A program made the position numbers and the translations under genes. Shown one piece after another: positions 1 to 6,310 of a DNA stretch of 42,025 nucleotides. Every line of letters begins with the position of its first letter. Position 1 is the stretch's first letter. Source of the stretch: Herpetosiphonaceae bacterium (GTDB lineage: Bacteria > Chloroflexota > Chloroflexia > Chloroflexales > Kallotenuaceae); contig JACDGP010000040.1 of NCBI GenBank assembly GCA_013821605.1, forward strand, positions 1 through 42,025, in the 5' to 3' direction. Under the pieces are notes generated by a model. The model did not search any database. It saw nothing but the letters and a program-made list of their open reading frames with translations, and was not told the DNA's origin.

Positions 1-54
1 CAGCGCGAGCAGCAGGGTCATCAGGACGACAGCAAAACGTACCCGTGGTTTCAT
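1..54 (-). CDS. N-terminus of an exported protein (partial)
   Basis: Only the first 18 codons lie in the window; the gene runs off the left edge. The peptide begins MKPRVRF and continues with a run of V, L, M, T and A. That is a charged n-region followed by a hydrophobic core, as in a signal peptide or N-terminal membrane anchor. The ATG is preceded by AGGAG at 5 bases, and a good sigma-70-type promoter lies 41 bases upstream (95-122). The mature function cannot be told from what is present. Confidence 0.7.
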   Translation of the reverse strand, partial: MKPRVRFAVVLMTLLLAL

Positions 55-94
55 GGGACTCCTAGTCGTGGAAGAAAAATGTTTCGTTTCTCCC

Positions 95-122
95 ATTATA
101 GTGGGCTTAAGCGATCCGTCAA
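95..122 (-). promoter_or_regulatory. Sigma-70-type promoter for the partial exported protein
   Basis: On the minus strand TTGACG (117-122) and TATAAT (95-100) are separated by 16 bases, close to the housekeeping consensus. It sits between the end of the glycosylase gene and the start codon at 54, so the exported protein is probably transcribed on its own. This is the only promoter in the window where both hexamers match well. Confidence 0.75.
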
Positions 123-176
123 TTTGCAAAGCGGATATAGCTTGCTGATAGGAAGATGAGAAAAGATGCTGAAGGA

Positions 177-1013
177 TTAATCTTCGATTACACTTGCAGT
201 GCTGCGGTGATTATAGGCGAGACACACGGGTCGTAGTGGGCAGCCAGAGCAAGGTGGGCAGTGGCCCGCACATTTCTCCGGCTGGGCGAAAGGGCGACGT
301 GGTGCGCTCCCAGTTTCACAGTGAGGGCGGCTGGCCAAACAATGATGAATGCAATGCTCGTTGATCAAGGCATGGTAATCCCAAAACAACATCGTCCGGC
401 TGTCCCCGAGATGGCGATAAGCGCTCAAATCGAGATCCGCAGGTAGCGCCGCTTCAATCGTCGCCCGTAACGTTTCGTAGGGCAGCGTTGCGCAGTTAGG
501 GATGAGATCGAGGCGCGCGAATAACCGCCGCAGATAGCCATCAACTACAAAGACGGGGTGGTGGCCCGCATACAACAGGATCACATCGGCCGTTTCTGGT
601 CCCACGCCGGCGAGTCCTAACAATTCTTGGCGCAGTGGCTGCGTTGGCTGGGCGAGCCAGCGGGTTGTATCGCCTGCTGCACAGTGAGACAGGTGCTGTG
701 CCAGCTGGATCAGCTTGGGCGCCTTTTGGCGTGGGTAAGCGATACCGGCTAGTAAGGGGCTGAGCAGCTCTGGCGTGGTTGTGGCTAGCGCGGCTGGATG
801 ATACAGCTGGTGGTCAAGCAAACGGATGATGGTGGCCTCGACACGCTCCCACTTCGATTGTTGAACCAAGAGTGCGCCGATAATGATCTCCCAATGACGA
901 TCCGGGCCAAAGATCGGCCACCAATGGGGCTCATGGCCATAGTGCCCATGTAAGGTATGGTAGAGCGCCATCAGGCGCGGTGTAAGGCTAGGTAGTCCAG
1001 ATAGCTGCTGCAC
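177..1013 (-). CDS. MagIII-like HhH-GPD DNA glycosylase (endonuclease III family)
   Basis: Base-excision repair glycosylase of the endonuclease III superfamily, 278 aa. The N-terminal WWPIFG and WEIIIGALLVQQSKW blocks resemble the 3-methyladenine glycosylase MagIII subfamily. The helix-hairpin-helix is at about 131-150 (LLGLAGVGPETADVILLYAG), followed by the catalytic Asp158 in VVDGYLRR. The position of the Endo III catalytic lysine is Glu140, which argues for a monofunctional glycosylase without lyase activity. Cys248, Cys255, Cys258 and Cys264 form C-x6-C-x2-C-x5-C, the spacing of the Endo III 4Fe-4S loop. The start is GTG, supported by AAAGGAG 5 bases upstream. The substrate (alkylated base) is inferred from family resemblance only. 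Confidence 0.85.
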   Translation of the reverse strand: MQQLSGLPSLTPRLMALYHTLHGHYGHEPHWWPIFGPDRHWEIIIGALLVQQSKWERVEATIIRLLDHQLYHPAALATTTPELLSPLLAGIAYPRQKAPKLIQLAQHLSHCAAGDTTRWLAQPTQPLRQELLGLAGVGPETADVILLYAGHHPVFVVDGYLRRLFARLDLIPNCATLPYETLRATIEAALPADLDLSAYRHLGDSRTMLFWDYHALINEHCIHHCLASRPHCETGSAPRRPFAQPEKCAGHCPPCSGCPLRPVCLAYNHRSTASVIED

Positions 1014-1027
1014 CCGTGCTCCTTTGA

Positions 1028-1051
1028 ACTGCTAGAGACTGTTCTAGCAGT
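1028..1051 (-). promoter_or_regulatory. 9-6-9 inverted repeat at the glycosylase promoter
   Basis: ACTGCTAGA (1028-1036) and TCTAGCAGT (1043-1051) are perfect inverted repeats around a 6-base spacer. The minus-strand -10 candidate TATACT occupies 1049-1054, so the repeat covers the end of the -10, the likely transcription start, and stops 3 bases before the AAAGGAG Shine-Dalgarno of the glycosylase. That placement suits a repressor operator. It could also fold in RNA if transcription starts further upstream. The regulator is unknown. Confidence 0.5.
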
Positions 1052-1155
1052 ATACCGGTCTGCCCCATGCTGTCTAGTCCAGTGCTGGTGGGAGCCAGGG
1101 CTGCTAGTCATGGTATGCTGTGCAGGCTTTCGCACACGTATGAGGATACCATCCT

Positions 1156-1566
1156 ATGCAGTACTGGTTACTCAAGACTGAACCGTCGACGTATAGCTGG
1201 GACGATCTGATGCGAGATGGCACAACCGTGTGGGATGGTGTACGCAATAATCAGGCGTTGATTCACTTGCGGGCGATGCAGCCAGATGACCGGGTGCTGA
1301 TCTATCATAGCGGCGATGAACGCGCGGTAGTGGGGCTGGCCGAAATTACGAGTGGTCCATATCCCGATCCGCAACTCGCTGATCCAAAGCATGTGGTTGT
1401 GGATGTACGGGCGGTACAGCCCGTCAAGCATATGGTGACGCTTGGTACAATCAAGGCTAGCGCACAGTTTGAGCAATTAGCTTTGGTACGGCAGCCCCGC
1501 TTATCGGTCATGCCGGTAACGGAGGCTCAATGGCAGCGCTTACTTGAACTGTGTGAGTTGACATAG
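1156..1566 (+). CDS. EVE-domain (PUA-like) protein
   Basis: A 136-aa protein made up of one EVE domain, a PUA-like fold. It shows the family landmarks: an N-terminal YWLLKTEP block (residues 3-10), WDGVRNNQA (26-34), and a strand with RVLIYHSG followed by VVGLAEI. EVE proteins are thought to bind modified nucleotides, such as modified cytosine or adenine in DNA or RNA. That is family knowledge and not shown here. The ATG has GAGGAT 9 bases upstream. The gene ends 30 bases before tyrS on the same strand, so the two may be co-transcribed. A TGG-TATGCT extended -10 candidate lies at 1111-1119. Confidence 0.88.
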   Translation: MQYWLLKTEPSTYSWDDLMRDGTTVWDGVRNNQALIHLRAMQPDDRVLIYHSGDERAVVGLAEITSGPYPDPQLADPKHVVVDVRAVQPVKHMVTLGTIKASAQFEQLALVRQPRLSVMPVTEAQWQRLLELCELT

Positions 1567-1596
1567 AAATATACAGGATGTTGAAAGGGAAGGTAC

Positions 1597-2766
1597 ATGG
1601 AGCTAGAGACGGTGCTGACGCGGGGTGTAGCAGAAATTATTGTCGAGCGTGAGTTGCGCGAAAAGTTAGCGGCTGGCAAGCCCTTGCGCTTGAAGCAGGG
1701 CTTCGATCCAAGCCGTAGCCAATTGACCATTGGGAATGCGGTTGGTTTGCGCAAGCTGCGGCAGTTCCAAGAATTGGGACATCAGGTAGTCTTGATCGTC
1801 GGGGACTGGACCGCGCAGATTGGCGATCCGTCCGGCAAGGACGAGACGCGACCCCGTCTTGATGCGTCAAAGGTTAAGGAGAATGCACAAACCTTTATGG
1901 AGCAGTTCTTTCGGATCGTTGACCGTGAGCGAACCGAGGTCCGCTGGCAATCCGAATGGTTTGGTGACTTTACGCTCGAAGATGCTTTTAATCTGGCGGG
2001 CCGCTTTACCTTAGCCCAAATGCTCGCCCATGAAACATTCCGCAAGCGCTACGAGGCGGGTGGGGCGTTAACCATGCTCGAACTCATGTATCCGATGCTC
2101 CAGGCCTATGACTCGGTAGCGATCAACGCTGACGTCGAGTTTGGCGGTATGGACCAAAAATTTAATATTCTGGCCGGGCGCGAATTAATGGCCTCGCTGG
2201 GGATGATGCCGCAACAAATTGTGTTGGTGCCGCTGATTCCCGGCACAGACGGTAGTCTTAAAATGGGCAAATCACTGGGTAATTCGATCGATATGCTGAT
2301 GCCCCCAGCGGAAATGTATGGCAAGGTCATGTCGATCGGCGATGCGGTCATGCCGGTGTATTTTGAAACTCTGACCGACGAGCCGGTGGACGAGGTTCGG
2401 GCGGCTTTGGGCAACGACGGCAACCCACGTGACCTGAAGATGCGACTTGCACGCTTGATCGTGAGCGAATTTTTGGGACCGGATGCGGCCCAGGAGGGCG
2501 AAGCAGCTTTTATTCGTGTCTTTCAGCAGCGCAATCTGCCCATGGAAATGCCGCAGTACGTTCTTAGCCGACCGATAGGCCTGATCGATCTGCTGGTCGG
2601 TTCCGGCCTGGCTTCCAGCAAGACCGATGCGCGACGCCAAATCGATGCCGGCGCGGTCCGTTTGGATGGCGAAAAGGTCGCAACGGCTGAAATAATCCTG
2701 GCTGGTGCGGGCCAGGTCTTGCAAGTCGGCAAGCGCCGCTTTGTGCGCCTCGTGTCGACAGCGTAA
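1597..2766 (+). CDS. tyrS: Tyrosyl-tRNA synthetase
   Basis: Class I synthetase charging tRNA-Tyr, 389 aa, bacterial type with a C-terminal S4 RNA-binding domain (about 325-388). The tyrosine pocket is intact: YPMLQAYD (165-172) and GGMDQKFN (183-190). The second ATP signature is KMGKS at 222-226, a normal variant of KMSKS. The first signature, normally HIGH, reads TIGN at 44-47 within DPSRSQLTIGNAVGL, so both histidines are replaced. AAGG lies 5 bases before the ATG. Flanking sequence matches TyrRS well enough that the identity is not in doubt. What is unusual is the HIGH site. Confidence 0.95.
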   Translation: MELETVLTRGVAEIIVERELREKLAAGKPLRLKQGFDPSRSQLTIGNAVGLRKLRQFQELGHQVVLIVGDWTAQIGDPSGKDETRPRLDASKVKENAQTFMEQFFRIVDRERTEVRWQSEWFGDFTLEDAFNLAGRFTLAQMLAHETFRKRYEAGGALTMLELMYPMLQAYDSVAINADVEFGGMDQKFNILAGRELMASLGMMPQQIVLVPLIPGTDGSLKMGKSLGNSIDMLMPPAEMYGKVMSIGDAVMPVYFETLTDEPVDEVRAALGNDGNPRDLKMRLARLIVSEFLGPDAAQEGEAAFIRVFQQRNLPMEMPQYVLSRPIGLIDLLVGSGLASSKTDARRQIDAGAVRLDGEKVATAEIILAGAGQVLQVGKRRFVRLVSTA

Positions 2767-2879
2767 CGTCTAGGCCGGTGCAACGGGTGATCCTAATAGC
2801 CCATACAACCCGCTGGATCTCCATAGCGTGCTGCCAGCAGTTCGAGCTCGTGTGTGATGTGAGAGATCATAAGCACCAT

Positions 2880-4085
2880 TCATCTTGCACGCCGCAACCA
2901 GTGTGGCCGTTGATAAACGACAAAGAGCCAGCCGGCTACGATCCAACCTATCCAGCCCAGGACCGACCAGCCAGAATGTGAGGCCCAAAGCCAAAACGCC
3001 ACGAGAGCCCGTGCGCTGCCCACGACAAAGCGGTCACGGAGCGGTATAGCAATCGAAGCCTCCCAATCGATATCTGCTATGCGTGTCAACCAATCCTGCT
3101 CGACACAGCCTTCGAGTGAAAAGATATGTACGGTGGGCGTATAGTGTACGGCGATCTGCAGATCACGGACAAATGCAGCCCATGTTATCTGATGTGCTTG
3201 TTCGCCCGTGACCGGGTCAAGCACGACCCCGCCGCCGGTCGAGCCAATCGCCAACCCATCGGCGTGGACACCATAACTGCGGACGAACGCACCATTAAGA
3301 TCATTGCCGAAGAGAGCGCGCGGTAAGATACTGGAATAACACATCAGGACCTCTTCGTCGACCGGCAAATCGATCACATCAAAGATACGCTGCAGCAGCG
3401 TGGTGCCGGCCCGCCGATCATCAACGATCAGTGGGATCTGGTACGCATAGACGGTGTAGCCATCATGGCGAATATTGGCGACCAAGTCAATGTAGGCGCT
3501 ATGCGCGGCAGGGAAGAGTGCATGGCGCTGTGAGCGCCATAATCGGCTGAAGAGCGCACTACGTGCGTGACGTACGGATTGGGGATCGGCAAGCGACGGC
3601 TCGATATCTAAGCCCACCCCGTCAAATTGCAGTCCGTAGTGGTGCACCCAAACGCGAAATTCGGCATATGCGGCCAGAGCATGCGGGTAATTTTGGAGGT
3701 TAAACCAGTAGCCTGCTGCTGCCGGTAGCAAGAGCCAGCCTACTACGCGCACGTGGTGGGCATTCAACAAGCGCACGACTCGTGCACGCTCCGGGCTCCA
3801 ATCGGACACTGCGAGGGCTACACCATAGCCGTGCTTGACCAGGCAAGGCAAGACCTCCGGCCGCGCAAAGAGCTCCGTCAAAGCGCGTGGCCCGAGCTCA
3901 CAGAAGAAAATCAGGTCAGGGTAGTGTAGCGGTCGGGCGTTCGTGATAGGCAGTTTCCTTACTGCAATGGGTGGCTCAATCATACCATGCTCAACCGGCG
4001 GCCCGGAACTATCGGGCAAGAGATCCGCCGTACGTATAATCTTATAGGGGCTACAAATGGCCTGTGTGGTTATAACATGCAACAT
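2880..4085 (-). CDS. GH18-like TIM-barrel protein with C-terminal membrane anchor
   Basis: A protein of about 401 aa without a close match that I recognise. In the middle the strand FDGVGLDIEP resembles the GH18 catalytic motif DxxDxDxE. Aspartate 1, aspartate 3 and the glutamate are kept, while the second aspartate is glycine. The preceding alternation of strands (LIFFCEL, YGVALAVSDW, VRVVGWLLLP) and helices fits a TIM barrel. The last 50 residues hold two hydrophobic segments (about ALVAFWLWAS and WSVLGWIGWIVAGWLFVV) and end in basic residues. No N-terminal signal peptide is visible, so topology is uncertain. I chose ATG 4085 over an in-frame GTG at 4094. ATG 3983 is also possible. A glycan-hydrolase role is inference. 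Confidence 0.55.
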   Translation of the reverse strand: MLHVITTQAICSPYKIIRTADLLPDSSGPPVEHGMIEPPIAVRKLPITNARPLHYPDLIFFCELGPRALTELFARPEVLPCLVKHGYGVALAVSDWSPERARVVRLLNAHHVRVVGWLLLPAAAGYWFNLQNYPHALAAYAEFRVWVHHYGLQFDGVGLDIEPSLADPQSVRHARSALFSRLWRSQRHALFPAAHSAYIDLVANIRHDGYTVYAYQIPLIVDDRRAGTTLLQRIFDVIDLPVDEEVLMCYSSILPRALFGNDLNGAFVRSYGVHADGLAIGSTGGGVVLDPVTGEQAHQITWAAFVRDLQIAVHYTPTVHIFSLEGCVEQDWLTRIADIDWEASIAIPLRDRFVVGSARALVAFWLWASHSGWSVLGWIGWIVAGWLFVVYQRPHWLRRAR

Positions 4086-4113
4086 TGGTTGCACCCGCTA
4101 GTCCCACGCGGTA

Positions 4114-4122
4114 TGCTATAGG
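4114..4122 (+). promoter_or_regulatory. Extended -10 promoter candidate for trxB
   Basis: TGC-TATAGG lies 26 bases before the trxB start codon. No convincing -35 is present at the normal distance, which fits an extended -10 promoter. The same stretch reads TATAGCATAC on the other strand, so it might also serve the divergent GH18-like gene. Confidence 0.4.
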
Positions 4123-4148
4123 GCAGCAAGCCATTGGAGAGAAGATCG

Positions 4149-5108
4149 ATGCACCATAAAGTAGTTATTATTGGGTCAGGCCCTGCTGGTCTGACCGCAG
4201 CGTTATATGCCGCACGGGCGAATCTAGCACCGGTGGTGATCCGCGGCTTACAGCCCGGTGGGTTGATTGCGACCACCGATGAAGTCGAAAATTACCCAGG
4301 CTTTCCTGATGCTGTGAACGGGTATGATTTAGCCGATAAAATGGACCGGCAGGCGGCGCGCTTCGGCACCATGTTTGTCGACGGCTTGATCCAGGACGTT
4401 GATTTGGGCGAGCGTCCCTTCCGACTCACGACTGATGGTGGTGAAACGTACACGGCTGATACGGTGATCGTGGCTACCGGTGCATCACATCGCAAGCTAG
4501 GCGTCCCCGGCGAAGACCGGCTCGCTAACCGTGGTGTCTCGTATTGTGCAGTTTGTGATGGCTTTTTCTTTAAAGAAAAGCGTATCGTGGTGGTCGGCGG
4601 CGGCAATAGTGCCGTAGAAGAAGGCTTGTTTCTGACCCGCTATGCGAGCGAGGTCTACCTTGTCCACCGGCGTGACTCGCTACGGGCCGATCCGATTATC
4701 CAGCAACGGGCCTTGAACAATCCCAAAATGAAGTTCATTTGGAACACCGTCGCTACTGAAGTGATCGGCGATGGTAAAGTTGAAGGCATTCGCCTCAAGA
4801 ATATTCAGAGTGGTGAGGAGGATGTGCTCCCAACAGCGGCTGTTTTTCCTTATATCGGTCACATTCCAAATACCGATATCTTTGCCGGCAAGCTCGATAT
4901 GGATGCAACTGGTTACATTTTGAGTGCCGGTCGTACGCGCACTTCTGTGCCGGGCGTCTTTGCCTGTGGCGATGTTGTCGATAATATCTACCGCCAGGCG
5001 ATCACCGCTGCCGGTTCCGGCTGTGAGGCGGCGATGGAAGCCTCCTGGTTCCTGGATGAGCATGAGGCTACGCCTACTGCCGTGCCGGAAGCACTTGGTC
5101 AGTGGTAA
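4149..5108 (+). CDS. trxB: Thioredoxin-disulfide reductase
   Basis: FAD- and NADPH-dependent reductase that recycles cytoplasmic thioredoxin, 319 aa, normal length. The FAD-binding GSGPAG is at 9-14, the redox disulfide CAVC at 133-136, the NADPH Rossmann motif GGGNSA at 150-155, and the NADPH-phosphate motif HRRDSLRA at 173-180. The C-terminal FAD contact GVFACGDV is present. ATG 4149 is chosen because GGAGA lies 8 bases upstream; an in-frame TTG at 4134 would swallow that ribosome site. The next gene starts 54 bases later behind its own promoter candidate. Confidence 0.96.
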   Translation: MHHKVVIIGSGPAGLTAALYAARANLAPVVIRGLQPGGLIATTDEVENYPGFPDAVNGYDLADKMDRQAARFGTMFVDGLIQDVDLGERPFRLTTDGGETYTADTVIVATGASHRKLGVPGEDRLANRGVSYCAVCDGFFFKEKRIVVVGGGNSAVEEGLFLTRYASEVYLVHRRDSLRADPIIQQRALNNPKMKFIWNTVATEVIGDGKVEGIRLKNIQSGEEDVLPTAAVFPYIGHIPNTDIFAGKLDMDATGYILSAGRTRTSVPGVFACGDVVDNIYRQAITAAGSGCEAAMEASWFLDEHEATPTAVPEALGQW

Positions 5109-5123
5109 TGATGTGCATCGGCA

Positions 5124-5132
5124 TGCTATAAT
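5124..5132 (+). promoter_or_regulatory. Extended -10 promoter of the partner-switching operon
   Basis: TGC-TATAAT, a perfect -10 with TGn extension, lies 30 bases before the STAS gene, whose ATG follows an AAGGAGG ribosome site. No clear -35 is seen. It would give the three signalling genes their own transcript separate from trxB. Confidence 0.6.
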
Positions 5133-5162
5133 CGATCTACCACGCCCATAAGGAGGAAGCTC

Positions 5163-5513
5163 ATGGAGATCACGCACCGGCGATTGAATCGTGTCGACAT
5201 CTTGGCCCTAAGCGGGAGAATGCAGGCCGTAGAGTCTGCTGAGTTGCAAGCACAATTCAATCGGTTATTTGGTGAAGGTCGCTATCGTATTCTGCTTGAT
5301 CTGACGAATCTCGAGTATATTAACAGTCCCAGCTTACGTGTCTTGATTGAAGCACGGAAGCGGGCTCGCGAATGGAAACTGAGCGAGTTTGATCGCGGTG
5401 ATGTCCGGATCGTCAACCTTCCACCGCGTATCAAAGAAGTATTCGATCTAACCGGCTTTACCTCACTGTTCCACATTTATGATGATATGGTTGACGCAGT
5501 TGGCAGCTTCTAA
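5163..5513 (+). CDS. STAS-domain anti-sigma factor antagonist (RsbV/SpoIIAA type)
   Basis: A 116-aa single-domain STAS protein. In partner switching the dephosphorylated form binds the anti-sigma kinase and frees its target; phosphorylation on a serine ends this. The expected strand-loop is LLDLTNLEYINSPSLRVLI, where Ser55 aligns with the phosphorylated serine of SpoIIAA (DSSG there, NSPS here). The C-terminal VFDLTGF helix start is typical. It has a strong AAGGAGG ribosome site and is the first gene of a tight operon, 23 bases ahead of a kinase-STAS fusion. No sigma factor gene is nearby, so the final target is unknown. Confidence 0.9.
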   Translation: MEITHRRLNRVDILALSGRMQAVESAELQAQFNRLFGEGRYRILLDLTNLEYINSPSLRVLIEARKRAREWKLSEFDRGDVRIVNLPPRIKEVFDLTGFTSLFHIYDDMVDAVGSF

Positions 5514-5536
5514 GCCGCACTTACTTCTACACCTAT

Positions 5537-6310
5537 ATGGCGCGTGATCGCCAACCGCCGGACTTAAGCCCTATGACTCAACAGTCGACGCTGGAAGTGC
5601 CGGCCCGCCTTGAGGCCTTGGCCTCCATCAGTAATTTCGTAGTGGATGCGGCTCGAGGAGCCGGTCTTGACGAACACGCGGTTTGGGAAGTGCAACTAGC
5701 CGTGGACGAGGCAGCGACCAACGCGATTGTGCATGCGTATCATGAGCATGAGCTCCATGGTACGTTATCGATCAGTATTGCACAGGAGGACGGTCAGTTT
5801 ATTGTCACCCTACGGGATCAAGGTGCGCCCTTCGATCCTTCGAGTGTGCCTGAGCCAGACCTCGTATCTCCTCTCGAGCAGCGCAAGACAGGTGGTTTGG
5901 GATTGTTCCTGATGCGCAAGCTGATGGATGACATTAACTTCGAGCGTGAGGCGAACGTTAATGTTTTGAAGATGGCCAAGCGCTTGCCACGGAGTGGCTT
6001 GCGTTATATTGCCCTGAACGGTCGTATCGACGCCTCTGCAGCACCGAACGTGCAGCATACGGTCCATCATGCTATGGCAAGCGGTGGCCGTTGGATCGTC
6101 GTTGATATGGCGCAGGTTACCTTTCTTTCCTCATCTGGTCTGCGGGCTTTGTTGATGCTGAACCGGGAGATTCAAAAAGATCGTGGTGATCTGCGACTGT
6201 GCTCATTGCAGCCACATGTTGCTGAAGTCTTTCACCTAACGGGCTTCGACCAAATCTTCCCGCTATATAGCTCGCGTCATGAGGCTGCTGCCTCGTTTCC
6301 ACAAGCATAA
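5537..6310 (+). CDS. Anti-sigma-type serine kinase fused to a STAS domain
   Basis: 257 aa with two domains normally found on separate proteins. Residues about 20-145 are a GHKL/HATPase domain of the RsbW/SpoIIAB type, with N-box AVDEAATNAIVHAY, G1 box LRDQGAPFDP and G2 box TGGLGLFLMRKLMD. Residues about 150-255 are a STAS domain with the phosphoacceptor loop FLSSSGLRALL. The kinase could phosphorylate its own STAS domain, the separate STAS protein encoded upstream, or both. The start may be ATG 5537 or ATG 5573; neither has a good ribosome site. The downstream phosphatase gene begins 32 bases before this one ends, so the products are probably made in coupled fashion. Confidence 0.88.
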   Translation: MARDRQPPDLSPMTQQSTLEVPARLEALASISNFVVDAARGAGLDEHAVWEVQLAVDEAATNAIVHAYHEHELHGTLSISIAQEDGQFIVTLRDQGAPFDPSSVPEPDLVSPLEQRKTGGLGLFLMRKLMDDINFEREANVNVLKMAKRLPRSGLRYIALNGRIDASAAPNVQHTVHHAMASGGRWIVVDMAQVTFLSSSGLRALLMLNREIQKDRGDLRLCSLQPHVAEVFHLTGFDQIFPLYSSRHEAAASFPQA

